DNA of 64,000 bases from NCBI RefSeq assembly GCF_902506555.1, contig NZ_LR732707.1, positions 3,061,290 through 3,125,289 of the forward strand. Reading direction: 5' to 3'. The stretch's first letter is position 1. The number at the start of each line of letters is the position of its first letter. This document shows positions 1 to 8,032 of this stretch, piece after piece. Position numbers and translations under genes: made by a program. Below the pieces are notes generated by a model. It saw only the letters and a program-made list of their open reading frames with translations, searched no databases and was not told the origin of the DNA. This stretch comes from Sphingorhabdus sp. 109. Its GTDB lineage: Bacteria; Pseudomonadota; Alphaproteobacteria; Sphingomonadales; Sphingomonadaceae.

Positions 1-499
1 CATATTTGACCGCGCCGCCGATGGTATTGCGGCCATAAAGCGTGCCCTGCGGTCCGCGCAGCACTTCGATGCGCTCGACATCATAAATATCCAGCACCGC
101 AGCTTGCGGCCTGTTGAGATAGACATCGTCGAGATAGATTCCGACACCTTGCTCGAAACCGGAAACCGGATCCTGCTGGCCGATGCCGCGGATGAAGGCG
201 GAGAGGGTCGAGTTGGTGCCGCGCGATGATTCAAGCGTCGTGTTGGGCGTGGTCAGGCCGATATCGGTAATGTCGACCGCGCCTTGCTGTTCCAGTCTCT
301 CCGCGGAATAAGCCGTGATCGCGATCGGCACATCGGTCAGCCGTTCTTCACGGCGCCGGGCGGTGACGACGATCGCACCGTCATCATTGTCTTCCGAAGC
401 CATTTCCGAAGACTGAGCCTGAACTGCGGCCGGGGCGACAAGACCACCTGCGAGGCCGGTGATGATCGCTGCATAACTAACGCTGTGCTGAAATTTCAT
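1..499 (-). CDS. TonB-dependent receptor, N-terminal part (cut by window edge)
   Basis: The first 166 codons of an outer-membrane TonB-dependent receptor are read from ATG at 499 to the left window edge. Residues 1-29 look like a signal peptide ending VQAQ. A TonB-box-like stretch IVVTARRREE follows at about 43-52, and then the plug domain with the motif VERIEVLRGPQGTLYGRN, typical of this family. The barrel lies outside the window, so the substrate cannot be guessed. The gene is divergent from the TetR gene at 624, and an inverted repeat sits between them, which suggests local control of uptake by that regulator. The start is supported by an AGGAGG-like site just upstream of the ATG. Confidence 0.93.
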   Translation of the reverse strand, partial: MKFQHSVSYAAIITGLAGGLVAPAAVQAQSSEMASEDNDDGAIVVTARRREERLTDVPIAITAYSAERLEQQGAVDITDIGLTTPNTTLESSRGTNSTLSAFIRGIGQQDPVSGFEQGVGIYLDDVYLNRPQAAVLDIYDVERIEVLRGPQGTLYGRNTIGGAVKY

Positions 500-559
500 G
501 AAAGCATCCTCCTTGAATATCTGCCTGGCATTTCCAGGTCGTTGGCCGGCCTATATTGA

Positions 560-581
560 AAGTTGAACCAATATTCAACTT
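560..581. promoter_or_regulatory. inverted repeat, probable TetR operator
   Basis: Perfect 8-base arms AAGTTGAA (560-567) and TTCAACTT (574-581) are separated by six bases. They lie midway between the divergent TonB receptor (start 499) and TetR gene (start 624). Size, symmetry and position are what is expected of a TetR-family operator. Binding by the neighbouring regulator is inferred. Confidence 0.55.
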
Positions 582-623
582 AGAAATTTGCTTATCCGGT
601 TAAATGCGGTTAGCCGTGACATT

Positions 624-1247
624 ATGGCCACTGAATATAGCGAACATATTGAGTCTAAGGACAAACAGCCGCGCACCGCGCGCGGGCTGAGGACCAAGCG
701 CAAGCTGCTAGACGCGGCGGCGCTGGAATTTGGCGAGAAGGGTTTCCACGAAGCCTCGATCACCGGAATCACCCAGCGGGCGGGCACCGCGCTGGGCAGT
801 TTCTACACTTATTTCGATTCGAAGGACGAGCTGTTCAGCGCCCTGGTCAGGGATATGAGCGCGCGGGTGAAGAGCCATGCGGCGGGCGCAATGACCGAGT
901 GGCAGAATGCGCTGGAGCGGGAGAAGCAGGCGCTCGAAGCCTTCATGACCTTCGCGCGCGAGCATAAGGAAATCTATCGAATCATCGATGAAGCCGAATT
1001 TGTCGATCCGGCGAGCTATCGCATGCATTATGAAGAAACGGCCCGGCGCATTTACGAACGGTTGCAGGAAGGTAGCAGCGCCGGAGACTTGCGGGGCGGA
1101 CTGGAAGAGGCGCACGCCTGGGCGATCATGGGAATGAACGTCTTTCTCGGCCTGCGCTATGGAATCTGGTCAGAAGAAAAATCGCCCGGCGAAATTGCCG
1201 AGCTGGCCAACAGTCTGCTGGCAGAAGGTATCGCGATAAAACGCTAG
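624..1247 (+). CDS. TetR/AcrR family transcriptional regulator
   Basis: A 207-residue ligand-responsive repressor. The N-terminal helix-turn-helix spans roughly residues 22-70. It includes RTKRKLLDAAALEF and the recognition region AGTALGSFYTYFDSKDELF, which is classic TetR. The all-helical C-terminal half would hold the ligand pocket. An upstream ATG at 588 would add 12 residues; the start at 624 (MATEYSEH) is preferred because it matches family length. The gene is divergent from a TonB receptor and convergent with the Rieske oxygenase gene, so it probably controls one or both neighbouring units. Its ligand is unknown. Confidence 0.9.
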   Translation: MATEYSEHIESKDKQPRTARGLRTKRKLLDAAALEFGEKGFHEASITGITQRAGTALGSFYTYFDSKDELFSALVRDMSARVKSHAAGAMTEWQNALEREKQALEAFMTFAREHKEIYRIIDEAEFVDPASYRMHYEETARRIYERLQEGSSAGDLRGGLEEAHAWAIMGMNVFLGLRYGIWSEEKSPGEIAELANSLLAEGIAIKR

Positions 1248-1267
1248 TCCCTCCTATCGGGATGTCC

Positions 1268-1298
1268 GCACCGGCGAGGGCCTTGCCGCCGCCGGTGC
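1268..1298. terminator. hairpin between convergent tetR and Rieske genes
   Basis: Perfect 9-base arms GCACCGGCG (1268-1276) and CGCCGGTGC (1290-1298) fall in the 69-base gap between two convergent stop codons. There is no strong T-run on either side, so it is a likely but not classical bidirectional terminator. Confidence 0.55.
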
Positions 1299-1316
1299 GT
1301 TGCTGTTCCATTCGGC

Positions 1317-2666
1317 CTATTTCGCCATCCAGGCTTCGAGATTCTCGTGGAAATAGCGAACCCGGCGCTCCTGCCAGGCGAGATAGTCACGCTCGTAGCC
1401 GCGGGAGCGCAGACCGCGCTGCTGGACTTCCCAGACCTCGACATCCTGATCGATGCCCGGCCCCATCGAGACCTCTTCCACGGTGCCCTGTACATGGGGC
1501 GCCGGCACGGACGTGTCGACCCACTCGGCCATGCTCTGCGAATAATAGCGGTCGGTGCCTTCGGGGAAGAGGGTCATATACCACATGTCGAAATAGCATT
1601 TTTGCGGATCGCTCTCGTGCGGCCGCGCGCGCAGCCAGATATTGCCGTCCGGCTTCAGGCTGAACGACAGGTTCGGGAAGATCGTATAATGCCAGTGATC
1701 GGTCAGCTGCGAGTCCTGATAGGCGGAGAAGTCGAAACCTTTCTCCGCGCCCAGTTCGCGCTTGGCCTTTTGCAGGGCCAAGCGGATCTCGCCGGTTTTG
1801 CCCTGGCGGTAGTCATCCGGATTGAGGCCCCAGAATTCCAGTTCCTCGGCCAGTTGCTCCAATGTTTCCTTTTCGCCGCCGCGAAGCGTCTTGGTCGGTC
1901 CGGCCCCGGGCATGATCATATGCGCATGGCCTTCCGGATAGAGATCAAATTTGCAGTGATGGTGCGAATATTCCATCACGAACTTGGTCTGCGGATGGAC
2001 GAAAGGCACATGATAGCTTTCGTTGAAATTGTCCTGGATCAGCTTCCAGTTGAAATTGCCCTCGACCGTGACCCAGTGGGTCCGCTTCATCTTGTCCATC
2101 GGATAGGTTTCGATCTGCTCGGCAATCGGTCCGAGATATTCGCGCAGCGGCACAGCATTTTCGTCCATGTTGATCCAGATGAACCCGGCCCAGACCGTGC
2201 ACTGCACGGGCTTGAGATTGAGCTTGCCGCAGGGCGAGCCCTGCAAAAAGTCGGCCTCGTCGGGCACTGCCTTGAGATTGCCGGTAAATTCATAGGCCCA
2301 GCCGTGATAGGGGCAGGTCAGTCTCTTGCCCCGGGCATTGCCCTGCTCGCCGGTGACCAACGGCATGCCGCGGTGCTGGCAGACATTGTAAAAGGCCCGG
2401 GTCTCGCCATCCTCGCCGAGGATGCAGACAATGGTTTCCGGCCCGAAATCGGCGGTGATCCAGTCCCCGGCCTTTTGCAGCTGGTCGGCAACCCCGGCAA
2501 TTTGCCAGGTCTTGGTCCAGATCGTGTCCCATTCCTTGTCGGCCCATTCCTGCGAATAATAGCGGTCAGGCGTAATCGGCGTGTTGCGGAATTCGGGATC
2601 GCGCAGCTTCTCGGTCGCGGCCTTCAGCGAAGCGGCGGAGCGGTCTGCAGTGACGACGTCGGACAT
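1317..2666 (-). CDS. Rieske [2Fe-2S] aromatic ring-hydroxylating oxygenase, alpha subunit
   Basis: A 449-residue terminal oxygenase. The Rieske centre ligands are C96-x-H98 and C118-x2-H121 (NVCQHRG and CPYHGW). The mononuclear iron motif includes H219 and H224 within NESYHVPFVHP, next to D212 and E216. Such enzymes add one or both atoms of O2 to aromatic or alicyclic substrates and need a ferredoxin/reductase pair; neither is encoded nearby. The gene lies 52 bases downstream of a SnoaL-like gene and behind a TonB receptor on the same strand, a probable operon linking uptake with oxidation. The substrate is not deducible. The length fits a single-component alpha subunit. Confidence 0.92.
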   Translation of the reverse strand: MSDVVTADRSAASLKAATEKLRDPEFRNTPITPDRYYSQEWADKEWDTIWTKTWQIAGVADQLQKAGDWITADFGPETIVCILGEDGETRAFYNVCQHRGMPLVTGEQGNARGKRLTCPYHGWAYEFTGNLKAVPDEADFLQGSPCGKLNLKPVQCTVWAGFIWINMDENAVPLREYLGPIAEQIETYPMDKMKRTHWVTVEGNFNWKLIQDNFNESYHVPFVHPQTKFVMEYSHHHCKFDLYPEGHAHMIMPGAGPTKTLRGGEKETLEQLAEELEFWGLNPDDYRQGKTGEIRLALQKAKRELGAEKGFDFSAYQDSQLTDHWHYTIFPNLSFSLKPDGNIWLRARPHESDPQKCYFDMWYMTLFPEGTDRYYSQSMAEWVDTSVPAPHVQGTVEEVSMGPGIDQDVEVWEVQQRGLRSRGYERDYLAWQERRVRYFHENLEAWMAK

Positions 2667-2718
2667 GGTACTATCTCCTAAAATATTCCTGTACTGGGCT
2701 TATAATATCATATGCGGG

Positions 2719-3264
2719 CTATCGGGCGAAATGGGCGTAGGACGGATCCTCTTCGCCGCGGACGCCAAAACTGTAATCGGGCATGTTGGCACGGTCCCAG
2801 ATGTCGGTCGACGGGCTGATGCTGCTCCAGTCGTAGACTGCCCCGCGATGGGCGAAACGCCACGCCCCGTCGCGGCGCTCGAACCGGTCGAGATAGCGGC
2901 CGGCGGCAATCATGAAATTGTCGCTGCCGTCCTCTGCGGGTATTGCGTGATGGGCGATGAAATAGCTTTCGCCATAAGCGGTGTCGCCGTCCAGCCGGAT
3001 CAGGACATTGCCGATCATATGCTGGGTACGGTGCATGCCTGACAGGACTTCCATCACCCAGGGGGTGAAATCTTTCGCGCTGCCCTTGTAGCTGCCGTGG
3101 TCATCGGTTGCATCGGGATGGAACAGCTGGTCGACCAGCCCGGCGTCGCAGCGGTCGATCGCCCGCGCCATGCGATGCACCAGTTCGGCACAGTCCTGCT
3201 TGTCGAGCATATCGGAGATGCGTTGTTCGCGCGACGGTGCAGATCGCGGTTCGGCTGTGGTCAT
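2719..3264 (-). CDS. SnoaL-like (NTF2-fold) protein
   Basis: 181 residues. The N-terminal region EQRISDMLDKQDCAELVHRM and the later segment DQLFHPDATDDHGSY are typical of the SnoaL_4/NTF2-like fold. Members include polyketide cyclases, dehydratases, isomerases and the beta subunits of ring-hydroxylating oxygenases. An upstream ATG at 3324 is possible, but the ATG at 3264 has AAGGAG eight bases ahead and is preferred. Its position directly before the Rieske alpha gene makes either a structural beta-like partner or an enzyme of the same pathway likely. No catalytic assignment is made. Confidence 0.82.
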   Translation of the reverse strand: MTTAEPRSAPSREQRISDMLDKQDCAELVHRMARAIDRCDAGLVDQLFHPDATDDHGSYKGSAKDFTPWVMEVLSGMHRTQHMIGNVLIRLDGDTAYGESYFIAHHAIPAEDGSDNFMIAAGRYLDRFERRDGAWRFAHRGAVYDWSSISPSTDIWDRANMPDYSFGVRGEEDPSYAHFAR

Positions 3265-3331
3265 GGTCCAGTCTCCTTGTCTGTCGGCATAGCGATCCGT
3301 CAGCATCGCCATGCCCTTGTTCAAACGCGCG

Positions 3332-5878
3332 CTAGAAGCGCACAGTGGCCTGCAGGGTTACTGTGCGCGGGAAGGCACCATAGCCGATATTGTCGCTCGG
3401 TACCGCCGTCGCCGTGCCAGTACCCGACCCGGTTGATGGCGCTGAGCCGCCACCGGTGAAGTAGAATTTGTTGGTCAAATTCTTGCCGATCAGGGCGAGC
3501 TGCCAGCGGTCGTCCGCAGCGCCAATACGCAGGCCGGCGTCGAGGATGGCGTAAGAGGATTGTCTGGTGCCCGGATCGCCGAAGCTCGAGGAGATATAGG
3601 AGTCGCTGTAGCGCATATCGACATTGGTGCCGAACTTCAGACCGGCGGATATTTCAGTCTCGTAGGCGACGCCGAGCGTGCCGGTCCAGTCCGGTGCCGC
3701 CGATGTTGCAACGCCGCTGAGATCCTGGGAGGGGACACCGCCGACCACCAGCGAACAGCCAGCGGCGATCGACTGGCCGCTGTAACAAGGCGCGATAAAA
3801 TCCTCATAGCGCGCTTGATTATAGTTCAGATTGCCGCGGACCCGGAGGCCGGGGATTGCATAAGGTGCATATTCCAGCTCCAGCTCGACCCCCTCGCTGC
3901 GAGCACTGCCCGCATTATAGGTGATATAGGCAAAGATCGCGCTGTTGAAAAAGTCGACCTGCAGATCGGTATATTTATAATTATAATAGGTCAGATTGGC
4001 CTGCAGCTGGTTGTCGGCCAGGTTTGACTTGATGCCAACTTCATAGCCTTTGCCCTTTTCCGGATTGAAGGTGAGGTCGCCGGCCGGATCGGGCGACAGG
4101 GCCGAATTGATCGCGCTATTCGAGAAACCGCCCGATTTATAGGCGACGCGATAGGCGCCATAGAGCATGATATCGTCGGTCGGCTTCCAGCGCAGGGTGA
4201 AATCGGGGGACCAGTCGTTGAAGGTCTGGTCGCCAAAAATCGTGCCGTTTACCGCTGCGCTTTCGGGCAGGAAGAGCCCCTGCAAGCCGCTATTGACATA
4301 AGGCTGGCTGAAGCGGCTTTCCTTGGTTTCGTGGATATAGCGGACACCGCCGGTCGCTTCGAGTGTCGGCGTGATCTGCCACATGACCTGACCATAAGCG
4401 GAAAGAGTCTCACCCTCGGTTTCTGAATCCTTGGAATAAGCGACATAGCGGTTCTGTGCCGATGCGCTGGAATCCTCCAGATTGGCGAACATCACCGCCT
4501 GGTAGAAATCGCGCTTGGTGCTTTGGTATAGGCCGCCAATCATCAGGTTCACCGGCGCATCGAAATCGGTCAGCGCGCGTAGTTCCTGGCTGAAGGCGTG
4601 ATAGGTGGCATTTTCCGTTGCCCAGACGCCGGCGCTCAGAAAGTCGCAGTCGCAGGCGAATTTGTTGTTGTTCCAGTTATAGTTGGTGATCGAGCTGATC
4701 GTCACATAATCGAGCGCATATTCGAGCGATCCGGTCGCTGCCCAGCTTTTATATTTATTGTACAGTGCGCCGTCGTCGCGCGCGAACGGATAATCCTGGG
4801 CGATATCGACCGGGAAATCATTCTGGTGGGTGACGAAACCGCCGTCACACGGATAATTGGGGGCATTGGTGGTCTGGCCCGTGACGCAATTGGTGGCGAC
4901 ATAGTTCCAGCCATTGCCGACCGTGCGATTATAGCTGCCGGAAACCTTGAGTTTGGCGGTCAGCCGGTCGTCCGGTTCATATTTCAGGGTCACCCGGCCG
5001 ATCAGCTCGCGTTCCTGCGGGGCTTTCGTTGCTGCCGGCGCGGCAGTGTGCGGATTGGTCGTGCCGGTGGCGACATCGAGCGTCGGATAGTCGATCGTCT
5101 GCTGCTGGTTGGTATAATAGCCGCCCCACATGCGCGATCCGCGCACCGCGACCCGGACACCGAGACTGTCGGTCAGGGGCTGCGAAACAATCGCTTCGGC
5201 GAACGCCCGTTCGGCAGCGAACTCATAGCCGACCCGGCCGATATATTCCGGATCATAGCCGGGATCCGCAGTGGTCAGCGAAATCACGCCAGCGGTCGCA
5301 TTTTTGCCGAAGAACAGCGACTGCGGGCCTTTCAGCACCTCGACGCGGGCGAGATCGAAAAAGCCCTCGTTGATGATCCGGCCCTGACCGTAATAGACGC
5401 TGTCGACGACGATCGCGACCGACTGTTCGATCCCGATGGAAGTGGCGGACGAACCGATGCCGCGCAGGGTCAGCTGCGCCCCGGCCCCGTTGGAGGCGCG
5501 GGCGATGGTGAAATTCGGAGTCGCTGCGGCGATTTTCTCCAGGCTCGACAGGTCGCGCTGCTGGATTTCCTCGCTGGTGATTGCCTGGACCGACACCGGA
5601 ATCGACTGGACCGTTTCCTCGCGGCGGCGGGCGGTCACGACGATCGCCTGCAGCCCGCCGGACTGGTCCCTGATGTCCGCTTCGGACGAATCGGCCGAGT
5701 CGACAGCGGCCTGGCTTGAAATGGGCGGAGCGAGACCATGACCCGGTTCGATCGCAACGGAGCCGCCCTGCGGCTGGGCACCGGAGGTCTGTCCATGGAC
5801 CGCCGTCGGCGCCACCAGCAGGGCCGCCACAATCGATGTTCCGTAAAGTAAATCTGCACGCAAAGCGGTCTTTGCCAT
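3332..5878 (-). CDS. TonB-dependent receptor (848 aa)
   Basis: An outer-membrane active transporter. It has a signal peptide ending near AVHGQ, a TonB box GLQAIVVTARRREET, a plug with VEVLKGPQSLFFGKN, and a long barrel ending in an aromatic residue (TVRF). The ATG at 5878 follows AGGAGGG, so it is preferred over an in-frame ATG at 5959 that lacks a ribosome site. It leads a same-strand series with the SnoaL-like and Rieske genes (gaps 67 and 52 bases), which suggests import of the oxygenase substrate. The sequence resembles the large Sphingomonadales receptor family used for diverse organics rather than a siderophore receptor. Cargo is unknown. Confidence 0.93.
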   Translation of the reverse strand: MAKTALRADLLYGTSIVAALLVAPTAVHGQTSGAQPQGGSVAIEPGHGLAPPISSQAAVDSADSSEADIRDQSGGLQAIVVTARRREETVQSIPVSVQAITSEEIQQRDLSSLEKIAAATPNFTIARASNGAGAQLTLRGIGSSATSIGIEQSVAIVVDSVYYGQGRIINEGFFDLARVEVLKGPQSLFFGKNATAGVISLTTADPGYDPEYIGRVGYEFAAERAFAEAIVSQPLTDSLGVRVAVRGSRMWGGYYTNQQQTIDYPTLDVATGTTNPHTAAPAATKAPQERELIGRVTLKYEPDDRLTAKLKVSGSYNRTVGNGWNYVATNCVTGQTTNAPNYPCDGGFVTHQNDFPVDIAQDYPFARDDGALYNKYKSWAATGSLEYALDYVTISSITNYNWNNNKFACDCDFLSAGVWATENATYHAFSQELRALTDFDAPVNLMIGGLYQSTKRDFYQAVMFANLEDSSASAQNRYVAYSKDSETEGETLSAYGQVMWQITPTLEATGGVRYIHETKESRFSQPYVNSGLQGLFLPESAAVNGTIFGDQTFNDWSPDFTLRWKPTDDIMLYGAYRVAYKSGGFSNSAINSALSPDPAGDLTFNPEKGKGYEVGIKSNLADNQLQANLTYYNYKYTDLQVDFFNSAIFAYITYNAGSARSEGVELELEYAPYAIPGLRVRGNLNYNQARYEDFIAPCYSGQSIAAGCSLVVGGVPSQDLSGVATSAAPDWTGTLGVAYETEISAGLKFGTNVDMRYSDSYISSSFGDPGTRQSSYAILDAGLRIGAADDRWQLALIGKNLTNKFYFTGGGSAPSTGSGTGTATAVPSDNIGYGAFPRTVTLQATVRF

Positions 5879-6218
5879 TCCGTCATCCCTCCTAGAAATT
5901 TTGTGCGCTTTTGCGCTTTCCGGAAAGCTATCGAACTGCGGATATTTTGCGCCTAGCAAAAATGCCCTAACAAAATAAGGAGCGAGTAAGCATGCAATAA
6001 AGAGGCGCTATTATTGGGAGAAATAGTTGTAGCTATTAAAGTTGATAGGAGAGGGGCTGGCGGGCTGCAAGTTGACTGCGGATGTTCCGGCGTCTCCAGG
6101 CACCATGGTTGCCCGTCGCGCCGGTGGTTCACCATGTCACAAATGTTTCCCGACCTGACCTCCCGCTCCGGATGCGTCGATTCGCTCGAACTCCCGACTG
6201 CCCATGCTCCGGCGTGCG
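5879..6218. other. 340-base intergenic region, no gene seen
   Basis: This lies between the GST stop and the TonB receptor start, both on the minus strand. It should carry the receptor-operon promoter, but no convincing -35/-10 pair, operator or small coding frame with a ribosome site was found. Confidence 0.5.
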
Positions 6219-7127
6219 TCAATCCTGCACGGAAAATCCTATGCGCGGGAAATGGACAACGACCGCCCCGGTCAACGGATCTTCGCGTCTGATCGCGACA
6301 TGATGTTCGGACGAGCCGACGAGGATGCCGGTGACCGGGTCGCGTCCGTAATCGTCGGCGGCAACGGTTACTGCCTTGCCTTCGAGCTGTGCGTCGCGAG
6401 GCGCGACTGTGCCCGACAGCGGTTCGGAAGTCCGCGCCAGATGGAGCGAGTCTTCGCGGCTCATGGACGATCGGTCGCCATGGCCAACCGCCGTCACCCG
6501 CTGCAGCCAGTGAGGCACATGCGCCACATCCTCGAACAGGCTTGCCGCTGGCGGGAAAGCGGACCGGACGAACCACAGGTTATAATAGCTGTTCGCATCG
6601 ACCAGTCCCGGGCGATCGCCGGTCAGAAATCTGCGCCCGTCCGCAAGCTGATCGGATAGCAGGGCCATATGCGCCCGGAACTGCGCTTCCATATGGGGAA
6701 TGGCGGCCTGCATCGCCACCGGATCAAACGGACGTCCGGAAAGCGCGATGCGATCTTTGACAAAGGCATCCGGGACTTTGTCGCCGAGCCCTCCGAAGAT
6801 GATCGCCACCGCGGCCTGAAACAGCACGCGGTCCGACCATAATGCGTTGGCATAAGCCAGGCCAGAATCGCCCTGCGGAAACAAGGTCGGATCGGGATAG
6901 CGTCGTTCCAGTTCGCGCACGATCAACTGACTGTCGCAATATATGTCTGCGCCGATCTGCATTACCGGAATACGGCGGTATCCGCCGGTCAGCGCCACCA
7001 GCTCCGGCTTGGGCATGATGACCGGCTGATCGACTGCTGCCCAGGCCAGCTTCTTGATGCCTAGGCAAACCCGTATCTTTTCGGAAAATGGCGAGCTGTC
7101 ATATTGATGAAAAAGAATGGCGGTCAT
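6219..7127 (-). CDS. Glutathione S-transferase family protein with C-terminal extension
   Basis: 302 residues. The N-terminal thioredoxin-like GST domain (about 1-78) has YDSSPFSEKIRVCLG in the active-site loop and the cis-proline/glutathione motif RIPVMQ. A helical GST C-domain covers about 90-215. Usual GSTs stop near residue 215-230; here about 75 residues follow (from EGKAVTVAADDYGRDPVTG on), rich in beta-type sequence. The gene neighbours a Rieske/TonB unit on the same strand, consistent with conjugation or ether/dehalogenation chemistry in catabolism, though this is inferred. The tail may be a substrate or partner domain. Confidence 0.85.
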   Translation of the reverse strand: MTAILFHQYDSSPFSEKIRVCLGIKKLAWAAVDQPVIMPKPELVALTGGYRRIPVMQIGADIYCDSQLIVRELERRYPDPTLFPQGDSGLAYANALWSDRVLFQAAVAIIFGGLGDKVPDAFVKDRIALSGRPFDPVAMQAAIPHMEAQFRAHMALLSDQLADGRRFLTGDRPGLVDANSYYNLWFVRSAFPPAASLFEDVAHVPHWLQRVTAVGHGDRSSMSREDSLHLARTSEPLSGTVAPRDAQLEGKAVTVAADDYGRDPVTGILVGSSEHHVAIRREDPLTGAVVVHFPRIGFSVQD

Positions 7128-7345
7128 TGCGGCTCCTCCGGCGACGTTTCCAGTCGATGACGGAATTGGCAGAAGCGGTCAACGTGATATGGCGTCATTC
7201 GATACCCCGTCTCGCCCGATCCGTGAAAGGCATTCCCGGGGGGCGCATGGAGGTCTCCGGACGAAACGGTACAAGCGAATTGCTTGGCATGCCGGCTATT
7301 GGGTCAATGGGGGTTCGGCTTTGCAAGCCGTCGATCTGACCGCGC

Positions 7346-7960
7346 TCACGGGTTCCTGACCTTGAGGATTGCGGGTAGCAGAAAGTCTTTGAGAAAGGCC
7401 CGCTGATCATTATCTCCATAATCATCGCGAATAAAGAGCAGTGCATGGACATTCTGGATCAGGTCAACGATGCGTTCGTTGGTGAGATCGTTACGCACTA
7501 GATCATGTTTTCGGCCTTCCTCCAGCACGGGCGACCAGATCTTCATCATGTTCTTGCGAACGGTATCGGTTCCCCGAAACATGAACTGTTCGACACGATG
7601 ATTGGTATCTTCTCTCACAATTTCGCTAAACAATTTGTCCTGCCGTCCGGCCGCAACGGATTCGATTGATCCTTCGATCAGGGCGTCTTCAATGGTTTTG
7701 AACTGACGGAGCCGCGATTTCACGCCGGCTCCCATCTCGTTCAGACGTTGATTGAGAATATGTTCAATCAGCGTCGGCCGGTCGTCGAACAAACGGTAGA
7801 GGGTTTTGCGCGAAATACCCGCTTCATCGGCAATGTCCGCCATGGACGTGCGCTGCGGGCCATATTGCTGGAAGCATCGTATGGCCGCATCGCAAACGGT
7901 CTGTTTGGCGGCATTGGTGGTACTGGATTCGGTCTCCGCTTCTGCATCCTTTTCCAACAC
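7346..7960 (-). CDS. TetR/AcrR family transcriptional regulator
   Basis: 204 residues with an N-terminal TetR helix-turn-helix at about 20-65: VCDAAIRCFQQYGPQRTSM, then IADEAGISRKTLYRLFDDR. The C-terminal helical ligand domain is divergent, as usual. It lies directly downstream of the amidohydrolase gene on the same strand (72-base gap). The amidohydrolase/TonB intergenic region 9791-10019 carries a near-palindrome, so control of that divergent pair is the simplest idea. The ligand is unknown. Confidence 0.9.
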   Translation of the reverse strand: MLEKDAEAETESSTTNAAKQTVCDAAIRCFQQYGPQRTSMADIADEAGISRKTLYRLFDDRPTLIEHILNQRLNEMGAGVKSRLRQFKTIEDALIEGSIESVAAGRQDKLFSEIVREDTNHRVEQFMFRGTDTVRKNMMKIWSPVLEEGRKHDLVRNDLTNERIVDLIQNVHALLFIRDDYGDNDQRAFLKDFLLPAILKVRNP

Positions 7961-8032
7961 ACTTCCCCTTGTTTCTTCCCGTCTATAGGCCAGCCGGTAA
8001 GGATACGTCCAGATCGAGAAATCGCGGTCCGA

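Noticed and set aside
1347-2681. A long open frame on the plus strand opposite the Rieske gene (444 codons)
   Set aside because: It is the antisense of a gene with full Rieske motifs, lacks a ribosome site and domain, and shows the usual GC-rich open-frame artefact. Similar antisense frames at 4598-5719 and 8531-9640 are rejected for the same reason.
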